Source of the DNA: SABY01 sp964612515
GTDB taxonomy: Bacteria; Bacteroidota; Bacteroidia; Bacteroidales; 4484-276
Direction: 5' to 3'
Assembly (NCBI GenBank): GCA_964612515.1
Contig: CAZTCX010000037.1
Coordinates: 1 to 27,536 of the forward strand
Length of the DNA stretch: 27,536 nt
A program made the position numbers and the translations under genes. The notes beneath the pieces were generated by a model. The model searched no databases. It was not told the DNA's origin and saw only the letters and a list, made by a program, of their open reading frames with translations. Position 1 is the stretch's first letter. Each line of letters begins with the position of its first letter. Positions 1-6,349 of this stretch are shown in pieces.

Positions 1-41
1 GTTCAGCTGCCATGGATTGATTTTTATTTTGTGAAATAGGG

Positions 42-87
42 CAGGCAAAGCCTGTAAAAATAAAACGGACGAGGCTCAGCCTCGTCC
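42..87 (-). terminator. Intrinsic terminator of truA
   Basis: A near-perfect hairpin occupies 67-87: GGACGAGGCT at 67-76 and AGCCTCGTCC at 78-87, with one base between the arms. Read on the minus strand it is followed by a T-rich run, the complement of the A-rich stretch at 55-65. It lies just past the truA stop codon, in the position expected for a rho-independent terminator. A second small hairpin (CAGGC at 42-46, GCCTG at 50-54) lies further downstream and has no proper T tract. Confidence 0.75.
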
Positions 88-142
88 AAACACCAAAAAC
101 TTTAATTTAAAGCATCGATTTCAAAGATAACCTGCGCCCTGC

Positions 143-898
143 TTACTTTGGCATCCACGGATGATCATACTCAACTTTTTCCAGGAAAAGCCCTTGCGCC
201 GGCACTGACATTCCTGCCTCACTCCTATTCCGGCTGCTGATGATGTCATGGATTGCTTCGGGAGCAATTTTTCCTCGACCTATTTCTACCAGCGTTCCCA
301 CAATGGCGCGCACCATATTGCGCAGAAAGCGGTCGGCGGTAATGGTGAAAACCAACTGGTCGCCATCTATTTCCAAATATGCTTGCTGTAGGTGGCAAAT
401 ATTGGTTTTTGTGTCGGTGTGAAGTTTAGCAAAGCTGGTGAAATCGGAATATTGCAGCAGGTTGGCGGCGGCTTCGTTCATCTTTTCTACATCCAGTGGC
501 GCAGTGAAGGTCCAGGCATGTTGCCGCATAAAAGGATTTTTGCGGAAGCAGATATAATATTTGTAGGTGCGCGAGGTAGCATCAAAGCGCGCATGTGCAT
601 CAGCCGGCACCGCAAAGATACGGCGTGCGGTAATGTCGGGTGGCAGAAAGCGGTTGAGCTCCGCCACAAGTCGTTCGGTTTTTTCATCGATGGCGTCTGG
701 CAAATCGAAATGCGCAAAAAACTGTCGGGCACTCACGCCCGCGTCAGTGCGGCCACAGCCGGTTACGTGTTCCTGCAAGCCCGCTTTGTATAACAGCGCC
801 TGCTCCAAAACTTCCTGTACACTTTTTTGCCTGGGCTGCAATTGCCAGCCATGGTAGCTGCCGCCATCGTACATGATCTCGATGAAATATCTCAACAC
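143..898 (-). CDS. truA: tRNA pseudouridine(38-40) synthase TruA
   Basis: TruA converts uridines 38-40 in the anticodon stem-loop of many tRNAs to pseudouridine in the cytoplasm. The 251-residue product has the family's usual length. It shows the N-terminal RYFIEIMYDGGSYHGWQ region and the catalytic segment GRTDAGVSA, with the nucleophilic Asp at residue 52. The C-terminal half keeps the RFLRNMVRAIVG motif typical of the family. No ATG is available at the N-terminus. An in-frame TAA lies about four codons upstream, so the start is GTG at 898 or the adjacent TTG at 895; the latter gives MRYFIE, the usual family N-terminus. The gene is transcribed away from the hox operon and ends at a clear terminator. 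Identification is secure; only the exact start is open. Confidence 0.95.
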   Translation of the reverse strand: MLRYFIEIMYDGGSYHGWQLQPRQKSVQEVLEQALLYKAGLQEHVTGCGRTDAGVSARQFFAHFDLPDAIDEKTERLVAELNRFLPPDITARRIFAVPADAHARFDATSRTYKYYICFRKNPFMRQHAWTFTAPLDVEKMNEAAANLLQYSDFTSFAKLHTDTKTNICHLQQAYLEIDGDQLVFTITADRFLRNMVRAIVGTLVEIGRGKIAPEAIHDIISSRNRSEAGMSVPAQGLFLEKVEYDHPWMPK

Positions 899-1111
899 GC
901 CAAATTTTTATTAGTACCAGTTGGATTTTTAAAAAATACAAACCCGACGATGCATCGTTTTTGTAATTGGCAAATTAACAACAATCCTCCCTAAAACTTT
1001 TAAAGTTTCTAAATAGTGGCACAGGCGGCTGATAGCAGGCACTTGACGAAATCTTACAATTTAAACTAATTCTAAATTTTATCTTAATGGCTTCCAATTG
1101 ATTTTTCAGTA

Positions 1112-1119
1112 TAGCTTTG
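1112..1119 (+). promoter_or_regulatory. Putative -7 promoter element of the hox operon
   Basis: TAGCTTTG matches the Bacteroidota -7 consensus TAnnTTTG exactly. No convincing -33 TTTG is present at the expected distance, so the promoter may be weak or activator-dependent. A start site roughly 5-7 bp downstream would fall inside the Rex operator and leave a leader of about 110 nt before hoxF. Confidence 0.5.
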
Positions 1120-1121
1120 CG

Positions 1122-1139
1122 TTGTGAACCGGTTAACAA
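1122..1139. promoter_or_regulatory. Rex operator (NADH-responsive repressor site)
   Basis: TTGTGAACCGGTTAACAA is an inverted repeat in the form of the known Rex-binding consensus (TTGTGAA-N4-TTCACAA and relatives with TTGTTAA/TTAACAA half sites). The symmetry extends one base pair on each side (1121-1140), with a single mismatched pair over 20 bp. It starts two bases after the -7 element, so bound protein would cover the likely transcription start. A rex gene is encoded at 8374-8997. Assigning this site to that protein is inference, but the match is strong. Confidence 0.8.
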
Positions 1140-1141
1140 CC

Positions 1142-1152
1142 TTGATTATCAA
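1142..1152. promoter_or_regulatory. TTGATTATCAA dyad, copy 1
   Basis: An 11-bp inverted repeat (TTGAT-T-ATCAA) lies two bases after the Rex operator. An identical copy lies 42 bp downstream, four helical turns away. The arms resemble FNR half-sites (TTGAT/ATCAA), but the single-base spacer does not fit the four-base spacer of an FNR box. The binding factor is unknown. Confidence 0.4.
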
Positions 1153-1183
1153 CGGAATTATAAAGCTCATAATTTTTATCTTT

Positions 1184-1194
1184 TTGATTATCAA
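1184..1194. promoter_or_regulatory. TTGATTATCAA dyad, copy 2
   Basis: This is an exact second copy of the 11-bp dyad, extended here to the 13-bp palindrome TTTGATTATCAAA (1183-1195). It sits in the presumed untranslated leader, 43 bp before the hoxF start codon. Exact repetition with helical phasing suggests a cooperative protein-binding site rather than chance AT-rich symmetry. Confidence 0.4.
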
Positions 1195-1237
1195 ACCAAA
1201 GGCATTCTTTTCAACAAACACTCAATAATTTTCATTT

Positions 1238-3046
1238 ATGGCAACAACCGTTCAGAACATCATCAAAAAGTACAATAAGGATAAAACCAGGCTGATGGAC
1301 ATCCTTATTGATGTTCAATCCGATCAGGGTTACATCTCGAAAGAATCAATTTCGAAGATTGCCGGTGAGCTCGACATTTCGCATGTGGATGTGGAGCAAA
1401 CTATGTCGTTCTATCATTTCTTTTCTGACAAGCCTACAGGCAAATATGCCATTTACCTCAACGATAGCGCGGTAAGCAACATGATGGGGCGTCAGAAGGT
1501 GAAGGAGACATTGGAAAAAGAGACAGGCATCACGTTTGGCCAGGTTACCCCTGACGGCACAATTGGCCTCTTCGACACCAGTTGCATCGGAATGAACGAC
1601 CAGGAACCCGCAGCATTAATCAACGGGCAGGTCTTCAACAACCTCACCCCTTTCCGCGTAAAGGAAATCATCCGCGACATCAAGGATGGCAAACCCGTAG
1701 AGCAGATGTACACTTCGGCCTACGGTGATGGTCAAAACAGAAATGTGCTGGTAAAAACCGTTGTACAAAACAACATCCGGAAAACTGGGCCTATCCTCTC
1801 CGAAGATTACATCCCTGGCATCGTTATCTGGAAAAAGCTTCCGCAAATGACCCCGGAGCAGGTGATCGAGGAGATCAAAAAATCGAACATCCGTGGACGT
1901 GGTGGCGCCGGATTCCCCACAGGTTTAAAATGGGAGTTTTGTCGTAAGGCCGAAGGCGAAAAAAAATACATCTTTTGCAATGCCGATGAAGGCGAACCCG
2001 GTACTTTCAAAGACCGCGTCATCCTCACCGAGCGGCCCAAGTTGCTCTTCGAGGGCATGGTGATAGCCGCTTATGCCGTTGGTGCCGACGAAGGAATTGT
2101 GTATGTGCGTCATGAGTATAAATATCTGAAAAATTATCTGGAGAACCTGCTGCAAGGCGCCCGCGAACGCAACCTGCTGGGCAAAAATATAGGCGGCATC
2201 GAAGGTTTCGATTTCGACATCCGCATTCAGTTTGGCGCCGGTGCTTATGTGTGCGGCGAAGAGTCAGCACTCATCGAATCGGCCGAAGGCAAGCGTGGCG
2301 AGCCCCGCGACCGCCCGCCATTCCCCGTCGAAAAAGGTTATCTGGATATGCCTACTGTGGTTAATAATGTGGAAACGCTTTGTTCAGCCGTAAAGGTGAT
2401 CCTCAATGGAGGCGAGTGGTACAGTAATTTTGGAACCAAGGATTCGAGCGGAACCAAGCTATTGAGTATTTCTGGCGACTGCAAGTATCCGGGCGTGTAT
2501 GAAGTGGAATGGGGTTTTTCGGTAAAAGATATGCTGGAGATGGTTGGCGCCGACGAAGAAAACATACAAGCCGTGCAGGTGGGCGGTCCTTCGGGCAGCC
2601 TGATTGGTCCGGCCGAGTTTGAACGCACACTATGTTTCGCCGACCTGGCTACCGGCGGTTCGCTGATCATCATCGGAAACCACCGCGACCTGCTCACCGA
2701 CATCGTTTTAAACTTTATGGAGTTCTTTATCGAAGAGTCATGCGGGAGCTGCTCTACGTGCCGCAACATTCCTTACCTGATGAAGCTTAAGCTCGAAAAA
2801 ATTCTCGACGCACGCGGCGTCCCGCAAGACCTAAAAGATCTGGAAGAGTGGGGCAAAATTCTTAAAGTGAGTCGCTGCGGCCTGGGGCAGACTGCCGGAA
2901 ACCCCATCCTCACCAGCTTGCGTAACTTCCGCCATCTGTACGATGAGAAAATTCAAAAGGACAAAGAGTACGACAGCGAGTTTGATATGTCTCAGGCTGT
3001 GAAGGCCTCGTGCGAAGCCGCTGGACGCATTCCCAACCTTAATTAA
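1238..3046 (+). CDS. hoxF: NAD-reducing hydrogenase diaphorase subunit HoxF with fused HoxE-like domain
   Basis: HoxF is the FMN-containing subunit that exchanges electrons with NAD(H) in the cytoplasmic bidirectional hydrogenase. The product has 602 residues. Residues about 1-155 form a NuoE/HoxE-like thioredoxin-fold domain. The NuoF-like part follows: the FMN/NADH glycine-rich motif GRGGAGFPTG at 220-229, NADH-site segment GAGAYVCGEES at 333-343, an SLBB-like segment near 405-455, and the [4Fe-4S] motif C502-x2-C505-x2-C508 with C547. The HoxE-like domain keeps only C116 of the four cysteines that normally bind a [2Fe-2S] cluster, so that cluster is probably absent. Fused, cysteine-poor N-terminal domains are, to my recollection, also seen in some Ralstonia-type HoxF proteins. 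It is first in the operon, 45 nt before hoxU. The family is certain; the loss of the cluster is inferred. Confidence 0.93.
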   Translation: MATTVQNIIKKYNKDKTRLMDILIDVQSDQGYISKESISKIAGELDISHVDVEQTMSFYHFFSDKPTGKYAIYLNDSAVSNMMGRQKVKETLEKETGITFGQVTPDGTIGLFDTSCIGMNDQEPAALINGQVFNNLTPFRVKEIIRDIKDGKPVEQMYTSAYGDGQNRNVLVKTVVQNNIRKTGPILSEDYIPGIVIWKKLPQMTPEQVIEEIKKSNIRGRGGAGFPTGLKWEFCRKAEGEKKYIFCNADEGEPGTFKDRVILTERPKLLFEGMVIAAYAVGADEGIVYVRHEYKYLKNYLENLLQGARERNLLGKNIGGIEGFDFDIRIQFGAGAYVCGEESALIESAEGKRGEPRDRPPFPVEKGYLDMPTVVNNVETLCSAVKVILNGGEWYSNFGTKDSSGTKLLSISGDCKYPGVYEVEWGFSVKDMLEMVGADEENIQAVQVGGPSGSLIGPAEFERTLCFADLATGGSLIIIGNHRDLLTDIVLNFMEFFIEESCGSCSTCRNIPYLMKLKLEKILDARGVPQDLKDLEEWGKILKVSRCGLGQTAGNPILTSLRNFRHLYDEKIQKDKEYDSEFDMSQAVKASCEAAGRIPNLN

Positions 3047-3091
3047 TAAAACCCAAGTCATCTTATTTTAAAAAATATAAAAAGACAAGAT

Positions 3092-3790
3092 ATGAGCACA
3101 TTAGTAAATTTTAAAATTGATGGTGTGGATTGTTTGGCCGAATCGGGGATTTACATTGTTGAGGCAGCGCGCGAAAACGGCATTTATATCCCGACGCTTT
3201 GCAACATACAAGGTGTTAAACCCCGTGGTTCGTGTCGCATCTGCACGGTGTTGGTAAATGGCCGCCCAATGACTGCCTGCACCACGCCGGTAACGATGGG
3301 CATGGATATTAAAAATAACACGCCCGAACTCAACGACATTCGTAAAGCCATTATTGAGGTGTTGTTTGTCGAAGGCAACCACTTTTGCCCTTCCTGCGAA
3401 AAAAGCGGCTGCTGCGAATTGCAAGCGCTGGCATATCGGTTTCAGGTAATGGTACCGCGCTTTCCGTTCCTTTTCCCACGTCGCGAAGTGGATGCTTCCA
3501 ATCCCAAGATCATCAAAGATCACAACCGCTGCATCCTTTGCAAACGCTGTATCCGCGGCATAAAAACCGAAGATGGCAAAAACATTTTTGCTTATAAAAA
3601 AAGAGGTATCGAACTTGAGATCATAATCGACCCGGAGCTGGGTAATAAATTCACCGACGAGCTGGCACAACAGGCTGTTGACATCTGCCCGGTTGGTGCC
3701 CTCCTGGCCCGTGAAAAAGCCTATCAGGTTCCGATAGGACGCCGCAAGTACGACAAAGAGCCTATTGGCATCGAAGACGAAAAAAAATAA
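3092..3790 (+). CDS. hoxU: NAD-reducing hydrogenase diaphorase subunit HoxU
   Basis: HoxU is the small iron-sulfur subunit, related to the N-terminus of NuoG, that wires HoxF to the hydrogenase module HoxYH. The 232-residue protein shows a plant-type [2Fe-2S] set (C37, C48, C51, C63) and a His-Cys3 [4Fe-4S] set (H97, C99, C102, and C107 or C108). A further [4Fe-4S] set is C147, C150, C153 and C199, the last in an ICPVGAL context. All expected electron-relay ligands are present, so the subunit should be functional. Its length fits HoxU rather than full-length NuoG. No clear ribosome-binding site precedes the ATG. The gene lies between hoxF and hoxY on the same strand and is expected to be co-transcribed. 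Confidence 0.93.
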   Translation: MSTLVNFKIDGVDCLAESGIYIVEAARENGIYIPTLCNIQGVKPRGSCRICTVLVNGRPMTACTTPVTMGMDIKNNTPELNDIRKAIIEVLFVEGNHFCPSCEKSGCCELQALAYRFQVMVPRFPFLFPRREVDASNPKIIKDHNRCILCKRCIRGIKTEDGKNIFAYKKRGIELEIIIDPELGNKFTDELAQQAVDICPVGALLAREKAYQVPIGRRKYDKEPIGIEDEKK

Positions 3791-3794
3791 AAAT

Positions 3795-3800
3795 AGGAGA
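3795..3800 (+). promoter_or_regulatory. Shine-Dalgarno sequence of hoxY
   Basis: AGGAGA lies seven bases before the hoxY ATG. It stands out because most genes in this window have no recognisable Shine-Dalgarno sequence, and it supports the chosen hoxY start. Confidence 0.55.
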
Positions 3801-3807
3801 AACTATA

Positions 3808-4356
3808 ATGAGTAAAAAAATAATAGCAACAACTTCGCTGGCCGGATGCTTTGGCTGCCACATGTCGCTCCTCGACATCGATGAGAAAATCCTGGACTTG
3901 ATAGAGCTCGTAGAATTTAATAAATCACCCATCGACGACATCAAAACTTTTACCAAGCAGTGCGACATCGGCCTGATTGAAGGGGGATGCTGCAACAGCG
4001 AAAATATCCATGTGCTGAAGGATTTCCGCAAGCATTGCAATATCCTGGTATCAGTAGGCGAATGTGCCATCATGGGCGGCCTGCCCGCTTTGCGCAATGG
4101 CATCCCGATCAAGGAATGCCTCGACGAAGCTTATCTGAATGGTCCATCAGTGCGCAACAACCACAAAGGAATAATCCCCAACGACGACGAGCTGCCCATG
4201 CTGCTCGACAGGGTTTATCCCTGCCACGAAATCGTCAAGATCGACTATTACCTGCCCGGCTGCCCTCCACGTGCCGAACTGATATGGAATGCCCTGGTGG
4301 CGCTGGTCACCGGCGACGAACTAAAGCTGCCCTACGAAGTAGTGAAATTTGATTAA
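3808..4356 (+). CDS. hoxY: [NiFe] hydrogenase small subunit HoxY
   Basis: HoxY carries the proximal [4Fe-4S] cluster that receives electrons from the Ni-Fe centre in HoxH. The 182-residue protein has the expected ligands: C14 and C17 (GCFGCHMS), C86 (VGECA) and C152 (PGCPPR). It has no twin-arginine signal and is too short to bind the extra medial and distal clusters of membrane-associated uptake enzymes. It is therefore a cytoplasmic group 3-type small subunit. It lies 17 nt after hoxU and 17 nt before hoxH, compact operon spacing that supports co-expression of all four structural subunits. Confidence 0.94.
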   Translation: MSKKIIATTSLAGCFGCHMSLLDIDEKILDLIELVEFNKSPIDDIKTFTKQCDIGLIEGGCCNSENIHVLKDFRKHCNILVSVGECAIMGGLPALRNGIPIKECLDEAYLNGPSVRNNHKGIIPNDDELPMLLDRVYPCHEIVKIDYYLPGCPPRAELIWNALVALVTGDELKLPYEVVKFD

Positions 4357-4373
4357 CAAAACAAGCATTTAAT

Positions 4374-5825
4374 ATGGGACAAAAAATAACTATAGAACCG
4401 GTAACACGCGTGGAAGGTCACGGCAAGGTTACCATTCATCTCGACGACAAAGGGAATGTAAAACAAACGCGGCTGCACATCGTCGAGTTTCGTGGCTTTG
4501 AACGTTTTGTGCAGGGGCGTCCTTACTGGGAAGCTCCGGTGTTGGTGCAACGCTTGTGCGGAATCTGTCCGGTGAGCCACCATTTGGCAGCAGCCAAAGC
4601 CCTCGACGTAATTGTGGGTGCCGGCACCGGCGACGGACTGACGCCTACCGGTGAAAAGATGCGCCGACTAATGCACTACGGTCAGATTTTCCAAAGCCAT
4701 GCACTGCACTTTTTCCATCTTGCCTCACCTGATTTGCTCTTTGGCATCGATGGCGATCCGCTGATCCGCAACGTGATTGGCGTAGCACTCAAGCACAAAG
4801 ACCTGGCAGTGCAGGGTGTGATGATGCGTAAATTTGGACAGGAGATCATCAAAGCAACGGCTGGCAAGAAAATCCATGGTACAGGCGCTATCCCCGGAGG
4901 TATCAACAAAAACCTCTCGATAGAAGAGCGCGACAGCTTCCTTAAAGGTGCCGATCCGATGAACGCCGACAAGATGGTGGAGTGGGCACAGGCTGCTGTT
5001 GATTTTTTTAAAGGATACCACAAAGCAAACAAGGCCCTGATAGATGGTTTTGCCGCTTTCCCATCGAGCCACCTGAGCCTGGTGCGCAAAGATGGTGCGA
5101 TGGACCTTTATCATGGCGTGCTGCGCGCGGTTGATACCAATGGCAAAAAAATCCTCGACGACGTGGACTACCAGGATTACCTCGACTACATCGACGAAGA
5201 GGTGCGCTCATGGAGCTATATGAAGTTCCCGTATCTGTACAACATTGGCCCCGAAGAAGGCTGGTATCGCGTAGGTCCGCTGGCGCGTTGCAACACCGCT
5301 GACTTTATCCCGTCGCCGCTTGCACAGAAAGAGTTTGAGATTTTTAAAGCTTACACCAATGGCAAACCCAATAACATGTCGATGCACATGCACTGGGCGC
5401 GCCTCATCGAAACGCTGCACGCAGCCGAGATGATGCGTGAGTTGCTCCACGACACCGACCTGCAGAAAGATGATCTGGTAGTAAAAGGAACCAAAGTGAA
5501 ACGTGGCGTTGGTTTGATTGAAGCTCCGCGTGGCACGCTGTTCCATCATTACGAAATCAATGATATGGATCAGATCGAAATGGCCAACCTGATTGTTTCG
5601 ACAACGAATAACAATGAGCCGATGAACCGTGCGGTAAATTCTGTAGCCGTGGAATACATGACGGGCCAAAAGGAGATTACCGAAGGCATGATGAATGCCG
5701 TAGAAGTTGCCATCCGTGCCTACGACCCCTGCCTGAGCTGCGCCACACATGCGCTGGGACAAATGCCGCTGGAGATTACGCTCTACGATGCCAACAACAA
5801 TCTGATTGATAAAAAGTGCTCCTGA
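4374..5825 (+). CDS. hoxH: [NiFe] hydrogenase large subunit HoxH
   Basis: HoxH holds the Ni-Fe(CN)2CO active site that splits or forms H2. The 483-residue protein has the N-terminal motif RVEGHGK, the first nickel-cysteine pair C62/C65 in RLCGICPVSHH, and the second pair C453/C456 in DPCLSCATH. Processing is expected after H459, removing a 24-residue C-terminal tail once nickel is inserted. The DPCLSCATH form, together with hoxF/hoxU neighbours, points to NAD-linked group 3d rather than the F420- or NADPH-linked groups. All four nickel ligands are intact. The gene overlaps or abuts hoxW, which encodes the likely tail-cleaving protease. Hyp proteins for cofactor synthesis are not encoded in this window. 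Confidence 0.95.
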   Translation: MGQKITIEPVTRVEGHGKVTIHLDDKGNVKQTRLHIVEFRGFERFVQGRPYWEAPVLVQRLCGICPVSHHLAAAKALDVIVGAGTGDGLTPTGEKMRRLMHYGQIFQSHALHFFHLASPDLLFGIDGDPLIRNVIGVALKHKDLAVQGVMMRKFGQEIIKATAGKKIHGTGAIPGGINKNLSIEERDSFLKGADPMNADKMVEWAQAAVDFFKGYHKANKALIDGFAAFPSSHLSLVRKDGAMDLYHGVLRAVDTNGKKILDDVDYQDYLDYIDEEVRSWSYMKFPYLYNIGPEEGWYRVGPLARCNTADFIPSPLAQKEFEIFKAYTNGKPNNMSMHMHWARLIETLHAAEMMRELLHDTDLQKDDLVVKGTKVKRGVGLIEAPRGTLFHHYEINDMDQIEMANLIVSTTNNNEPMNRAVNSVAVEYMTGQKEITEGMMNAVEVAIRAYDPCLSCATHALGQMPLEITLYDANNNLIDKKCS

Positions 5826-6309
5826 TTTGCAAAAGCAGCATCAAATATTAGTTTATGGATATGGAAACCCGGGTCGTCAGGACGACGGCCTGGGCAACCA
5901 TTTTGTGGAAATGGTCAAAGAGTGGGCTGCCCAGCAGGGTCTTGATAATATTTCATTCGATAGCAATTACCAGCTCAACATCGAAGACGCAGCAGAAATT
6001 GCCGGTAAGGACATCGTGATTTTTGTGGATGCATCGCTCGAAGAAATTGACGACTTTGTGCTGGATGAAATAACGCCCGACGCAAAGGTGGAGTTTTCGA
6101 TGCATGCCGTGTCGGCTTCTTATGTGGTGCATCTGTGCAAAGAGATTTATCCGGAATGCCCGGCCGCGTGGCTGTTGCACATCAAAGGTTACGAATGGGC
6201 ATTTCGTGAGGGACTCACCCCGCAGGCTTTGCGCAATTGCCAAAAAGCTTTTGAGTATTTGAAACCAATTTTACTATATTCGCAGCAGCTTTTGGAACGT
6301 CAACAATAA
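5806..6309 (+). CDS. hoxW: Hydrogenase maturation endoprotease HoxW (HybD/HycI family)
   Basis: This family removes the C-terminal tail of the nickel-loaded large subunit. The 167-residue product shows the N-terminal signature GYGNPGRQDDGLG at 18-30. D27, D75 (VIFVDAS) and H100 (SMHAVS) are plausible nickel-sensing ligands matching the acidic and histidine ligands of HybD. No ATG exists in the N-terminal region. Translation probably begins at TTG 5806, inside the last seven codons of hoxH, or at TTG 5827, just after the hoxH stop. Either way the pair should be translationally coupled, which suits a protease dedicated to HoxH. The family is clear; the start is uncertain. Confidence 0.88.
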   Translation: MIKSAPDLQKQHQILVYGYGNPGRQDDGLGNHFVEMVKEWAAQQGLDNISFDSNYQLNIEDAAEIAGKDIVIFVDASLEEIDDFVLDEITPDAKVEFSMHAVSASYVVHLCKEIYPECPAAWLLHIKGYEWAFREGLTPQALRNCQKAFEYLKPILLYSQQLLERQQ

Positions 6310-6349
6310 TATTAGAAAAGAAATTTTTAATTAGAAAAATCCTAAATGT

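Larger units (their letters stand above)
899..1237. other. Intergenic regulatory region between truA and hoxF
   Basis: This 339-bp divergent intergenic region has no convincing ORF. Its hoxF-proximal half is dense in symmetric sites: a -7 element (1112-1119), a Rex operator (1122-1139), a TTGATTATCAA dyad (1142-1152), an AATTAT/ATAATT inverted repeat (1156-1161 with 1169-1174) and a second TTGATTATCAA dyad (1184-1194). An AT-only-flanked palindrome (AAACTTTTAAAGTTT) lies at 994-1008. No clear truA promoter was found. There is no Shine-Dalgarno sequence before hoxF, which is common in Bacteroidota. Confidence 0.7.

Noticed and set aside
29..35. Rex half-site TTGTGAA near the left edge
   Set aside because: No matching second half lies at the required spacing, and the site is downstream of truA rather than at a promoter.
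948..961. ACGATGCATCGT palindrome followed by T residues as a terminator
   Set aside because: No plus-strand gene ends upstream of it, so it has nothing to terminate.
1142..1152. FNR box in the hoxF leader
   Set aside because: The arms TTGAT and ATCAA match FNR half-sites, but the spacer is one base, not four, so a standard FNR dimer would not fit.
3101..3670. Long minus-strand frame (189 codons) opposite hoxU
   Set aside because: It lies entirely antisense to a gene with intact iron-sulfur motifs and has no recognisable domain; a coding-bias shadow.
5208..5762. Minus-strand frame (184 codons) opposite hoxH
   Set aside because: Antisense shadow of the large-subunit gene, His-rich low-complexity translation with no family resemblance.
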